This document shows positions 9,064 through 18,667 of a DNA stretch of 53,022 bases, piece by piece; the first letter of the stretch is position 1, and every line of letters begins with the position of its first letter. Below the pieces are notes generated by a model, which searched no databases, had not been told where the DNA came from, and saw only the letters and a program-made list of their open reading frames with translations. A program made the translations under genes and the position numbers. This stretch comes from an uncultured Pseudomonadales bacterium (GTDB lineage: Bacteria > Pseudomonadota > Gammaproteobacteria > Pseudomonadales > Pseudohongiellaceae): contig CAJQHM010000093.1 of NCBI GenBank assembly GCA_905478195.1, positions 1 to 53,022 of the forward strand. Direction: 5' to 3'.

Positions 9064-10650
9064 ATGAGTGAATCTCACTCTTCCAGCGAACAGCAGCCAG
9101 AAAACAACACTAAGGGCGAGTCTAGCCTGCTAAGAGCGAGTGGTGTCACCGGTTCGATGACCATGGTCTCAAGGATTCTGGGTCTGGCGCGTGATGTAGT
9201 TATAGCGCGGGTATTCGGTGTGAGTGACGGTGCCGATGCTTTCTTTCTGGCAAATAAAATTCCGAATTTCATGCGCAGACTGTTTGCGGAAGGCGCGTTC
9301 AATCAGGCCTTCGTGCCGGTGCTGTCCGAATACAGGTCTACGAAGTCTCTGGCGGATGTTCAGGGGCTCATCAATGCCGTTGCTGGCAGTCTTGGCGGCT
9401 TCCTTTTCCTGCTCACTACGGTCGCTGTGGTTGCCGCGCCTCTGTTGGCCGTGCCTCTGGCCTATGGCTTTGTTGATGAGCCGGACAAGTTTGCTCTGTT
9501 TATTCAGATGTTGCGCATTACTTTTCCCTATCTTCTGCTGATCTCGATGACGGCTCTGTGTGGTTCTATCTTGAATAGCTACTCCAGATTTGCTGTGCCA
9601 GCGATAACACCGGCACTGCTCAATATTTCGCTTATAGGCAGCTCTTTCCTGCTGGTGCCCTATATGCGAGTACCGGAACTCGCCTTGGCTTGGGGCGTAT
9701 TAATTGCCGGGGTGGCGCAGCTATTATTTCAACTGCCCTTTCTCGCTCGTATGCGTCTCATGCCTGTTCCTACATTTGGTAAGCATCACGAAGGGGTAGA
9801 GCGCATCAAGAAATTGATGGTGCCGGCCTTGTTTGGAGTTTCGGTCAGCCAGATCAATCTATTATTCGATACCTTCATTGCCTCGCTACTGATCTCCGGC
9901 AGTGTCTCCTGGCTTTATTTCTCAGACCGTTTGATGGAGCTACCCCTTGGCATATTCGGTATTGCGATTGCTATAGTGGTGCTGCCCAGTCTTTCCAGAA
10001 AACATGCGGAATCATCTTTACATGAATTTGCCGAGACTCTAGATTGGGCGTTCAGGCTTGTCGTGTTAATAGCGATACCGGCCGCTCTCGCGTTAGTAAT
10101 TATTGCGGAGCCTTTATTAGTTACTCTGTTTCAAAATGACAACTTTAGCGAAACAGATGTGGTGAATTCTGCGGGCAGTCTTAAAGCCTATGCGCTCGGT
10201 CTGGTTGCCTTCATGGCAATCAAGATCTTCGCGCCAGGCTACTATGCCCGACAGAACACGAGCACCCCCGTGAAGATCGGCGTCGTGGCCATGGTAAGTA
10301 ATATGGTGATGAATCTGGGTTTTTTTCTGATGGGGCTCGCTCATGTCGGCCTGGCATTGGCTACTAGCCTTGCGGCCTTCTTGAACGCGGGTTTGTTGAT
10401 GGCGGGTCTATACCGCGATGGTGTCTTCAGATTTCAGGCCGGTTGGTTGGTGTTTCTTCTGCGTATTCTGTTGGCGAATGCCGCGATGGTGGTGTTCTTG
10501 ATGAATTTTTCAGGAGATTGGCAGGAGTGGTTATCTTGGGGTATAGCAGACAAGATAGTTCGATTAGCCATCTTGGTTATCGGTGGAATATTTATCTATG
10601 TTGCCCTGCTGTTTGCGGCAGGGCTGCGCTGGCGTCATATCTATCGCTAG
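9064..10650 (+). CDS. murJ: Lipid II flippase MurJ (MviN)
   Basis: 528 residues from ATG 9064. After a Ser/Glu-rich N-terminal tail comes the MOP-superfamily MurJ core: SGVTGSMTMVSRILGLARDV, then DAFFLANKIPNFMRRLFAEG and GAFNQAFVPVLSEY, which carry the conserved arginines of the cavity. About 14 hydrophobic helices follow, ending near the C-terminus (VIGGIFIYVALLFAAGL). MurJ moves lipid II across the inner membrane for peptidoglycan synthesis and is usually essential. The frame continues up to a TTG at 8995, but the promoter there makes the ATG at 9064 the better start. Divergent from rpsT, a common arrangement. Confidence 0.95.
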   Translation: MSESHSSSEQQPENNTKGESSLLRASGVTGSMTMVSRILGLARDVVIARVFGVSDGADAFFLANKIPNFMRRLFAEGAFNQAFVPVLSEYRSTKSLADVQGLINAVAGSLGGFLFLLTTVAVVAAPLLAVPLAYGFVDEPDKFALFIQMLRITFPYLLLISMTALCGSILNSYSRFAVPAITPALLNISLIGSSFLLVPYMRVPELALAWGVLIAGVAQLLFQLPFLARMRLMPVPTFGKHHEGVERIKKLMVPALFGVSVSQINLLFDTFIASLLISGSVSWLYFSDRLMELPLGIFGIAIAIVVLPSLSRKHAESSLHEFAETLDWAFRLVVLIAIPAALALVIIAEPLLVTLFQNDNFSETDVVNSAGSLKAYALGLVAFMAIKIFAPGYYARQNTSTPVKIGVVAMVSNMVMNLGFFLMGLAHVGLALATSLAAFLNAGLLMAGLYRDGVFRFQAGWLVFLLRILLANAAMVVFLMNFSGDWQEWLSWGIADKIVRLAILVIGGIFIYVALLFAAGLRWRHIYR

Positions 10651-10704
10651 TCAATTGTCTGGTTTGATAGTTCAAGAAATGCGAGCCAGGGATGATCTTA
10701 GCTT

Positions 10705-11040
10705 ATGAAAAGAGTTTACAGTACGGAAATTCTCGCAAATGCTTGGCATATTCGTAATGTGCTTGAGCAATACGATATCGAGTCGGTGATCCGCAACGAG
10801 AACCTCTTCTCAGTGGCGGGCGAGGTGCCGTTTATTGAATGCATGCCCGAGGTATGGGTAAAGCCACTGTATTACAGGCGTGCCAAACAGATTATTGCCG
10901 AGCTCGAAAGTTCATCACAGGCTCAGGGCCCGGACTGGAAGTGTTCGGAATGTGGTGAGTCCAATATGATCTCTTATTCAGTCTGTTGGAAGTGCCAAAG
11001 CAGCGACGAGAAGCCCATGCTAGATGAAGAGCCATGCTAA
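10705..11040 (+). CDS. DUF2007-domain protein with C-terminal RanBP2-like zinc finger
   Basis: 111 residues. The N-terminal 70 residues (MKRVYSTEILANAWHIRNVL onward) look like DUF2007, a small ferredoxin-like fold of unknown function sometimes called a putative signal transducer. Residues about 77-97 read DWKCSECGESN plus six residues, then CWKC. This fits the RanBP2-type finger spacing W-x-C-x2-C-x3-N-x6-C-x2-C exactly, so one zinc ion is probably bound by four cysteines. It starts 54 bp after murJ and its stop overlaps the next gene's start by seven bases, so it heads a three-gene coupled operon. Function unknown. Confidence 0.8.
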   Translation: MKRVYSTEILANAWHIRNVLEQYDIESVIRNENLFSVAGEVPFIECMPEVWVKPLYYRRAKQIIAELESSSQAQGPDWKCSECGESNMISYSVCWKCQSSDEKPMLDEEPC

Positions 11041-11759
11041 GAAAATTTATGCTACTCACGCTGTTATCTCTTCTGCCTGCCTCTGCGTTGGCAGAGTGTG
11101 TAGTGCTTCTGCATGGCCTGGGTAGAGTGTCGAATTCAATGTCGGAATTGGAGAGGAAGCTACGTCCAGCCGGCTATAGCGTGGCTAATATTTTATATCC
11201 TTCTCGCAGTTATCCCGTTGCTGTGTTGGCAGAAGATGCAATTGGTCGCGGGCTGGCTCAGTGCAGAGATATGCAGGGGGATAAGATTCACTTCATCACA
11301 CATTCTCTGGGCGGCATACTTCTGCGTTACTATTTGCGCGAACACAGTATCGACGAGTTGGGCAGAGCCGTTATGCTTGGGCCGCCCAATCAGGGGAGCC
11401 AGATAGTCGATGGCTTGCTACCTGTTCCCGGCTTTGGTTTCATCGGTGGGCCGGCGGGTGCGGCGCTAGGAACTGGTGAGGGGGGTATCATAGCCAGTCT
11501 CGGCCCAGTCGATTTCGATCTCGGTGTGATTGCCGGCAGTACCAACATCAATCCCCTCAAATTTCTCTTCATTCAGGGGCCTAGTGATAGCATCGTCTCA
11601 ATAGAAAGCACCAAGGTACAGGGAATGAATGCCCATAAAGTTTTACCCGTAACTCATACTTTCATGATGAGAAACAACGAAGTGATAGACGAGGCGATTC
11701 ATTACTTGAAGACAGGGGGCTTCATCTCACAATCTTTGGAACAAAATCGCAATGAGTGA
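11034..11759 (+). CDS. Secreted alpha/beta hydrolase (lipase/esterase-like)
   Basis: 241 residues. Residues 1-20 are a Sec signal peptide ending SALA, so the mature protein begins ECVVLLHGLGR with the oxyanion-type HGLG motif. The nucleophile elbow is THSLGG (serine near residue 91), and GPPNQGSQIVD follows, as in triacylglycerol-lipase and PGAP1-like hydrolases. A late Asp (GPSDSIVS) and His (PVTHTFMM) complete a plausible Ser-Asp-His triad. It should act in the periplasm or outside on an ester or lipid; the substrate is unknown. It overlaps both neighbours by seven to eight bases, indicating translational coupling. Confidence 0.85.
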   Translation: MLRKFMLLTLLSLLPASALAECVVLLHGLGRVSNSMSELERKLRPAGYSVANILYPSRSYPVAVLAEDAIGRGLAQCRDMQGDKIHFITHSLGGILLRYYLREHSIDELGRAVMLGPPNQGSQIVDGLLPVPGFGFIGGPAGAALGTGEGGIIASLGPVDFDLGVIAGSTNINPLKFLFIQGPSDSIVSIESTKVQGMNAHKVLPVTHTFMMRNNEVIDEAIHYLKTGGFISQSLEQNRNE

Positions 11760-12564
11760 CGAGATTAACTCTCCAGTCCTGCATCCTAACCAGCGATTTG
11801 TTGCGAATAAGCTGGGTGTAGAGACGGCCGAACACAAATTTATAGCCCAAACCATTAGCGCCATCGAAGACAGGTTAGGGGATGCTGCTGTGGAGAGTTC
11901 TCGCTGGTTTGCAATCAGTGTTTTGCGTCATTTAAAGAAGGCAAAATGGAATACGCTAAACGAAAGCGGCTTGGATGAGGCGAAGCAGAAAAGTCTGGCC
12001 GAAGGCTGTCTCGCGATTAAGGGCTTTGCTACATCGCTGCGCACGGTGACTAAAGACAATAGAAGCAAGTACAGAATCGTTGGCTTCGCCAATAGCAAGA
12101 ATGTCGGCCGAGGTCTATTGGCAACCGGCACCAAGGCTTACAAGATTGCATGCAACGTATTGCTGGATTCAGGGCTGTTAGCGCAGCATGAAGAGAGAGC
12201 GAAGAGCGCTAAAGACCACGATGTGAATGCAAGTGAAACGAAAACAGCTTCCGCGAAAAGTAAACGGCCCGATTTAAGAGCAGTTGAAAAGACAGTGGTA
12301 GGTCCAGGTGCTAAACGCCAGGGCTATTCTAATGATGAGCCTATAGCAGTGGCAGAAAATGCCGCCGCGGTAGCGGATGCGAATCAAACCTTGTTCATGA
12401 CTGAGGAAGAGTTTGCAGACTTGGATGCCGCCCTGAGTAAGAACGATGGGAAGATCGTACAACAGAACTGGGCAGATCAGCGAAACGTTGATCGCTGGAG
12501 TCGGATTCTTGGGGTGTTAGCCGGTGTTGGCTTTTTCGTGTTCGTTGCGCTTCTGTTTCTCTGA
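11752..12564 (+). CDS. Unknown protein with a C-terminal membrane anchor
   Basis: 270 residues; I do not recognise a family. The N-terminal 150 residues are helical-looking and contain conserved-looking SRWFAISVLRHLKKAKWN. A Lys/Ser/Ala-rich linker (about 150-200) follows, and the last 20 residues (GVLAGVGFFVFVALLFL) are one hydrophobic helix, so the bulk probably faces the cytoplasm as a tail-anchored protein. The ATG overlaps the stop of the secreted hydrolase by eight bases, which supports its being expressed. It ends 18 bp from the convergent efpL stop, with no obvious terminator between. Confidence 0.75.
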   Translation: MSDEINSPVLHPNQRFVANKLGVETAEHKFIAQTISAIEDRLGDAAVESSRWFAISVLRHLKKAKWNTLNESGLDEAKQKSLAEGCLAIKGFATSLRTVTKDNRSKYRIVGFANSKNVGRGLLATGTKAYKIACNVLLDSGLLAQHEERAKSAKDHDVNASETKTASAKSKRPDLRAVEKTVVGPGAKRQGYSNDEPIAVAENAAAVADANQTLFMTEEEFADLDAALSKNDGKIVQQNWADQRNVDRWSRILGVLAGVGFFVFVALLFL

Positions 12565-12581
12565 GTGTGCGCTGCCAGAGT

Positions 12582-13148
12582 TTAGGCGCGCGACATAAAC
12601 TTACCCGTCACCGTATTTATTTTAATTATTTCTCCCGGTGACAAATATTCGGGGACTTGCACCTCAAGGCCTGTCGATAACACTGCGGTTTTACTTCTAT
12701 TCGTTGCGGAGGATCCAGTTACGGCCGGTGGAGTATCGGTGATTTCAAGATTCACCGATTGCGGGAGCTCAATGCCCAGCAGATTGCCGTCCATGATCAG
12801 CGCTATGATGTCTTCCTGCTGTTCCACCAAAAAACCTATCTGACCCTCTAGCTGGTCAGCGTCGATAGCATACTGGGTGAAATCTTCCATATTCATGAAG
12901 TAGTAGGTGTCTCCATCAAGATAGGAGTACTGCACACCGACACGAACACAGTCGGCTTCCTTCAGAATGTCGTCGCCTTTGAATGAAGAGTCCAGCTTCT
13001 GATGGCTTTGCAGATTGTTGAATCGAACTTTGTAAAGCGTGGCGGCACCGCGGGAAGATGGGCTCTTGCTCTCTGTCTGCTTGACGATATGCGGTACGCC
13101 GTCTATGTCGACGATCATTCCTCTTTTAAGTTCACTGGCTTTTGGCAC
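12582..13148 (-). CDS. yeiP: Elongation factor P-like protein EfpL (YeiP)
   Basis: 188 residues with the three EF-P domains: KOW-like N-domain (about 1-65), OB domain (66-128) and C-terminal OB domain ending VPEYLSPGEIIKINTVTGKF. The tip loop of domain I reads SPSSRGAATLYKVRFNN, the YeiP/EfpL type. EF-P proper instead carries a Lys modified by EpmA. The Arg in this loop is the likely functional tip residue that reaches the P-site tRNA to relieve ribosome stalling at proline-containing motifs. It is a single gene, divergent from the DAHP synthase gene. Confidence 0.93.
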   Translation of the reverse strand: MPKASELKRGMIVDIDGVPHIVKQTESKSPSSRGAATLYKVRFNNLQSHQKLDSSFKGDDILKEADCVRVGVQYSYLDGDTYYFMNMEDFTQYAIDADQLEGQIGFLVEQQEDIIALIMDGNLLGIELPQSVNLEITDTPPAVTGSSATNRSKTAVLSTGLEVQVPEYLSPGEIIKINTVTGKFMSRA

Positions 13149-13278
13149 GCTTGGTAATTCCTGTTTTGTTGGCTCGATGCGTTTGGGTTCGCGACAGAAG
13201 TTACAGAATAGGCATGCTGCTGTAAACAGCGGGTGTTCCCGTCAGCTCCTGTGGAGGTGTCATTTTAGCTATGGGGCT

Positions 13279-13306
13279 TTGATTACGGCCTCTTTTACAC
13301 CATAAT
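13279..13306 (+). promoter_or_regulatory. Predicted promoter for the DAHP synthase gene
   Basis: TTGATT (13279-13284) and CATAAT (13301-13306) are separated by 16 bp and lie about 58 bp before the ATG at 13364. I see no obvious TyrR or TrpR operator by eye. Confidence 0.45.
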
Positions 13307-13363
13307 CCGGAATCCGAGGAAAGATCTCAATAAAAACTACCGAAACAGCAGCAAGGTTGTGCA

Positions 13364-14440
13364 ATGTCATATCGTACGAAAGATATCGAAAATCTACATA
13401 TAATTGGTCATGAGGAGCTGCCGGCACCGGCGGCACTGAAGGCTGAGCTCGCTTTAGAGGGTCGAGCGCTAGAAACGGTGCAGACTGGTCATCGGGCAGT
13501 AAAGGGGATTCTCGATCATGAGGATGCTCGCCTTATCGTCGTCGTCGGGCCTTGTTCGATTCACAGTCCCGAAGAGGCGTTGGAGTATGCGCGGCGCCTG
13601 AAGACTCTGGCCGATGAACTGGCAGATGAGTTGCTGATCGTGATGCGAGTCTATTTCGAGAAACCTAGAACCTCTATAGGTTGGGAAGGCTTAATCTATG
13701 ACCCCCATCTGGATGGCAGCCACAAGATCGACCACGGGCTGCGCATCGGTAGACGGCTGATGTTGGATATCGCGGAAATAGGATTGCCCATAGGCATAGA
13801 AGCGCTGGACCTCATTACGCCGCAATATTTACAAGACTTGGTAAGCTGGACCGCTATTGGAGCGCGAACAACCGAATCGCCTACGCACAGAAAACTGTCT
13901 AGCGGGATTTCTTCTGCCGTTGGCTTCAAGAATAATGTCGATGGTGGTCTTATGGTGGCAGTGAATGCTATTCGTTCGGCATCGGCTACTAATAGTTTTA
14001 TAAGTGTTACGGATGAGGGCAAGGTGGCTTTATTTCGCACCGAGGGCAACCCTCATTGTCATGTCATATTAAGAGGGGGCAAGTCGCCCAACTATGATGC
14101 GGCAAGCGTGGCTGATTGTGAAAAAGATCTGCAGAAGGCGGGGTTGGCTGAAAATATCATGATCGATTGCAGTCATGGAAATTCAAACAAAGATCATAAT
14201 AATCAGAAGCTGGTTCTTGAGGAAGTTTCCGATCAAATTTGTGCTGGTAATAAATCGATTATCGGCGTGATGATTGAGAGTAATCTGGAAGAAGGCAATC
14301 AACCCATTCCCGACGACTTGGATGACCTTAAATACGGCGTCTCGATTACCGATGCCTGTATCGATTGGGCTACTACTGAGGTGGTGCTACGCGAATTTGC
14401 GGGCTCAATCTCTCAAGCGCTGAAGTCACGATTTGACTAA
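13364..14440 (+). CDS. 3-deoxy-7-phosphoheptulonate (DAHP) synthase, class I
   Basis: 358 residues of the AroF/AroG/AroH family, condensing PEP and erythrose 4-phosphate as the first step to aromatic amino acids. Family landmarks are intact: VVVGPCSIHSPEEA, VMRVYFEKPRTSIGWEGLI, SWTAIGARTTESPTHR, SSAVGFKNNVDGG and MIDCSHGNSNKDHNNQK, which supply metal and PEP ligands. The N-terminal 40 residues carry the extension that forms the feedback site in this family. Which amino acid inhibits it cannot be decided here, so I leave the symbol open. The neighbour is a convergent aromatic/aspartate aminotransferase that could act at the end of the same pathway. Confidence 0.95.
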   Translation: MSYRTKDIENLHIIGHEELPAPAALKAELALEGRALETVQTGHRAVKGILDHEDARLIVVVGPCSIHSPEEALEYARRLKTLADELADELLIVMRVYFEKPRTSIGWEGLIYDPHLDGSHKIDHGLRIGRRLMLDIAEIGLPIGIEALDLITPQYLQDLVSWTAIGARTTESPTHRKLSSGISSAVGFKNNVDGGLMVAVNAIRSASATNSFISVTDEGKVALFRTEGNPHCHVILRGGKSPNYDAASVADCEKDLQKAGLAENIMIDCSHGNSNKDHNNQKLVLEEVSDQICAGNKSIIGVMIESNLEEGNQPIPDDLDDLKYGVSITDACIDWATTEVVLREFAGSISQALKSRFD

Positions 14441-14449
14441 TTGCCTAAT

Positions 14450-14483
14450 GCCCAGCGCGGGCTGTACTTAGAACGCGCTGGGC
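14450..14483. terminator. 10-bp hairpin between convergent genes
   Basis: GCCCAGCGCG (14450-14459) and CGCGCTGGGC (14474-14483) are perfect inverted repeats with a 14-nt loop, lying between two converging stop codons. There is no T-run on either side, so this is either an atypical terminator or a stabilising 3' stem. Confidence 0.5.
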
Positions 14484-14505
14484 ACCGAGGCAGTATCGCT
14501 TGCGG

Positions 14506-15702
14506 CTAGACTTTCAAAACAGCGGCAAGACTGTTAGCAAGATACTCTAGGTTGGAATCGTTGATGCCCGCAACGTTGATGCGGCTAGAGTTCACTAAAT
14601 AGATGCTGTAGTCATTAACAAGCGACTGTACCTGATCGACGTTCACTCCAAGGAAGGAAAACATGCCTTTCTCCCTTTCTATAAAACTAAAATCCCGATC
14701 GATACCAATCGATTGAATTTGTCTTACGAATTGCGCGCGTAATCCATTGATGCGGTCACGCATCTCTGTCAACTCTGTATCCCATTGGCTGCGTAGCGCG
14801 TCATCAGAGAGAATCAACTGCACGATAGCGGCGCCGTGATCAGGTGGCATGGAGTACATCGCTCTTGCGGCAGCTGCGATTTGGGTAGTGGCTACAGCAG
14901 CCGCTGCGGCACTATCACTAATCATAGTCATGGCCCCGGTGCGTTCGCGGTACAGTCCAAAATTTTTCGAGCAAGAACTCACGATTATCAGTTCTGGCAG
15001 CGACTCGGCCAAGAGGCGCGTGCCATATACATCTTCCTCGAGGCCGTCTCCCAAGCCCTGGTAGGCTAGGTCGATAAATACGGTGAAGCCCTGCTTCAGC
15101 GCAACATCGCGGACCTGTTGCCATTGCTCCGGGTTTAGATCGGCACCGCAGGGGTTGTGGCAGCAGCCGTGCAGCAAGACGACATCACCGCTGCCAATCT
15201 TGCTCAGGCATTCGATCATCTCATCGAACTTTACGCTGTGACTGTCATAGTCATAGTAAGGGTATTCTTCAATCTTGAGTCCGGCTGAGCCTAGCAGTGG
15301 GCTGTGATTTGCCCAGGTAGGGTTGCTGACCCACACGGTGGCATCGGAGTTTGCCGACTTGATGAATTCGGCGGCGAGTCGCAGGCCGCCACAACCACCC
15401 GGTGATTGCACGGTAATGCGTCGCTTGCCCAGACTGTCGTTGAGGGTTCTACCTAATAGCAGCTCTGCTACGATCGCGTTGTACTCGGCGGAGCCAGTCG
15501 GGCCCACGTAGCTTTTCGTGATCTGAGAATGCCATATCATGTCTTCGGCTTTCTTCACCGCCGTCATAACCGGTGTGTCGCCGTTTTCATTTTTATAGAC
15601 GCCGATGCCCAGATCCATTTTCTTGGGGTTGTTGTCGGCGCGATAACTAGCCATGAGTCCTAGAATGGGATCTGCGGGTAGAGCCGGAAGTGATTGGAAC
15701 AT
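14506..15702 (-). CDS. Aromatic-amino-acid / aspartate aminotransferase
   Basis: 398 residues, PLP-dependent class I aminotransferase of the AspC/TyrB subgroup. It begins MFQSLPALPADPILGL and includes DLGIGVYKNENGDTPV, the SPGGCGGLRLAAEF loop, LHGCCHNPCGADL and the PLP-lysine motif SSCSKNFGLYRERTGA. SRINVAG near the C-terminus carries the arginine that binds the substrate carboxylate. It would interconvert aspartate/oxaloacetate or tyrosine and phenylalanine with their keto acids; AspC and TyrB cannot be separated safely by eye. It begins 10 bp after folD on the same strand, so both probably share a transcript. Confidence 0.93.
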   Translation of the reverse strand: MFQSLPALPADPILGLMASYRADNNPKKMDLGIGVYKNENGDTPVMTAVKKAEDMIWHSQITKSYVGPTGSAEYNAIVAELLLGRTLNDSLGKRRITVQSPGGCGGLRLAAEFIKSANSDATVWVSNPTWANHSPLLGSAGLKIEEYPYYDYDSHSVKFDEMIECLSKIGSGDVVLLHGCCHNPCGADLNPEQWQQVRDVALKQGFTVFIDLAYQGLGDGLEEDVYGTRLLAESLPELIIVSSCSKNFGLYRERTGAMTMISDSAAAAAVATTQIAAAARAMYSMPPDHGAAIVQLILSDDALRSQWDTELTEMRDRINGLRAQFVRQIQSIGIDRDFSFIEREKGMFSFLGVNVDQVQSLVNDYSIYLVNSSRINVAGINDSNLEYLANSLAAVLKV

Positions 15703-15712
15703 GATATTTACT

Positions 15713-16585
15713 CTATCTTCTCTGGTGGGCTTTGAGGGTGTTTTGCAGCAGTGAGGCGCGAGTCATTGGGCCTACGCCTCCGGTTACATAAGTAATATAG
15801 GAGCATTTGTCTTTTACGTTTTCGAAATCGACATCGCCGACATTTCTAAAGCCGGATTTTTTCGTGTCATCGGGCACGCGGGTCTGTCCCACGTCGATTA
15901 CGACGGCCCCTTCCTTGACCATGTCGGCGGTAACAAATTCTGTCTTGCCTATGGCGACAATGAGAATATCAGCGCTCGCGCAGAGTGCGGCCAGATTTTT
16001 GGTGCGGCTATGTGCAATTGTTACTGTTGCATTGCCCGGGTTGGTATTACGCGACATTAGTACCGCCATAGGCGTGCCGACGATGTTGCTGCGGCCCAGG
16101 ACTACACAGTGTTTGCCTTCGGTATCGATCTCGTATCGGCGCAACAATTCCATGATGCCATTGGGTGTCGCCGATATAAAAGTAGGGAGGCCGAGATTTA
16201 GGCGGCCAACGTTCTCCGGGCAGAAGCCATCGACGTCTTTTGCGGGATCAATAGCCAGAATGATCTTGTTCTCATCAATATGCTTAGGCAGCGGCAGTTG
16301 CACGATGAAGCCGTCGATGGCGTCATCTTTGTTCAGCTCATCAACCTTGGCTAGCAATTCCTGCTCAGTTATAGAGTCTTCCAGACGGATGGTGGTGGAC
16401 TCGAATCCTACTTCTTCACAGTCCTTAACTTTAAAAGCGACATAATTTTGCGAGGCGCCGTCGTTACCGACTAGAACCGCTGCGAGATGAGGAGCCCGTT
16501 GACCATCCGCCTTTAATTGGGAGACAGTTTTAGCTATCTCTTGACGAATTTGCTCCGAGCAAGACTTGCCATCAAGTAGTTGCAT
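15713..16585 (-). CDS. folD: Bifunctional methylene-THF dehydrogenase / methenyl-THF cyclohydrolase
   Basis: 290 residues. It interconverts 5,10-methylene-, methenyl- and 10-formyl-tetrahydrofolate with NADP. The catalytic Tyr and Lys are present in [16 protein letters not shown], the Asp in [16 protein letters not shown], and the dinucleotide motif in [17 protein letters not shown]. One oddity: the C-terminal signature, usually ITPVPGGVGPMT, here reads [12 protein letters not shown], replacing two prolines by Tyr and Thr. Parts of the sequence ([24 protein letters not shown]) recall Bacteroidetes-type FolD in my memory, so transfer is possible but unproven. It heads a likely two-gene transcript with the aminotransferase. 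Confidence 0.94.
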   Translation of the reverse strand: MQLLDGKSCSEQIRQEIAKTVSQLKADGQRAPHLAAVLVGNDGASQNYVAFKVKDCEEVGFESTTIRLEDSITEQELLAKVDELNKDDAIDGFIVQLPLPKHIDENKIILAIDPAKDVDGFCPENVGRLNLGLPTFISATPNGIMELLRRYEIDTEGKHCVVLGRSNIVGTPMAVLMSRNTNPGNATVTIAHSRTKNLAALCASADILIVAIGKTEFVTADMVKEGAVVIDVGQTRVPDDTKKSGFRNVGDVDFENVKDKCSYITYVTGGVGPMTRASLLQNTLKAHQRR

Positions 16586-16687
16586 TGTGATCTTTCCAGT
16601 GTGGTTAGAGAGCCCGTTATCTGGCCCGAATACTCAAGCGCGTTCTACTCAAATTGCGCTGGGAATTGCGTTGTCTGAAGTGACGCT

Positions 16688-16716
16688 ATGATAAACGAGC
16701 GGCCAGATTAGCTCAA
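16688..16716 (-). promoter_or_regulatory. Predicted promoter for folD
   Basis: On the minus strand TTGAGC (16716-16711) and TATCAT (16693-16688) are 17 bp apart, about 100 bp upstream of the folD ATG. It lies in the 162-bp gap after gloA, suggesting folD is transcribed separately. Confidence 0.5.
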
Positions 16717-16747
16717 GCGTGGCGGGCCAGGATAGACAAGACTGTGG

Positions 16748-17167
16748 CTACCATTTGCCGGTATTTTCCATACTCTTCCAGGGCTCTTGAGGGGGCAGGG
16801 GATCGCCGCGCTGCAGAAGTTCAATAGAGATATTATCCGGGGATCGAACAAATGCCATATGGCCATCTCTAGGCGGTCGATTGACCGTGATCCCCGCGTC
16901 CATCAATTTCTGGCAGCAGTCATAGATGTTCTCTACCGCATACGCCAGATGCCCAAAATTGCGCCCCTCGCCATATTCTTCAGGATCCCAGTTATAAGTT
17001 AGCTCGATCTGGGCATCTTCATCGCCGGGGGCTGCGAGAAAAACCAGACTAAATCGGGCCTCCTCGAAATCGCGACGGCTTAGCAGCTTGAGCCCTAACT
17101 GCTCGCAGTAAAACTCTAGAGACTTATCGAGGTCGGTTACTCGAACCATGGTGTGAAGGTATTTCAT
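16748..17167 (-). CDS. gloA: Lactoylglutathione lyase (glyoxalase I)
   Basis: 139 residues of the VOC fold, isomerising the methylglyoxal-glutathione hemithioacetal to S-lactoylglutathione. The four metal ligands of the family are visible: His5 ([10 protein letters not shown]), Glu in IELTYNWDP, His in [11 protein letters not shown] and Glu in ISIELLQRG. Length is normal for the short, Ni-type bacterial enzyme; metal type is inferred. It begins 39 bp after the glutathione-dependent formaldehyde dehydrogenase on the same strand, so both form a glutathione-linked aldehyde-detoxification operon. Confidence 0.93.
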   Translation of the reverse strand: MKYLHTMVRVTDLDKSLEFYCEQLGLKLLSRRDFEEARFSLVFLAAPGDEDAQIELTYNWDPEEYGEGRNFGHLAYAVENIYDCCQKLMDAGITVNRPPRDGHMAFVRSPDNISIELLQRGDPLPPQEPWKSMENTGKW

Positions 17168-17206
17168 ATGGGTTGCTCGTTTTGTGATTTAGTCTTTGGT
17201 AGTGGC

Positions 17207-18667
<1,461 letters not shown>

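Noticed and set aside
15807-16445. 212-codon plus-strand frame across folD
   Set aside because: Shadow of folD; Ser/Thr-rich residues typical of antisense frames, no recognisable domain.
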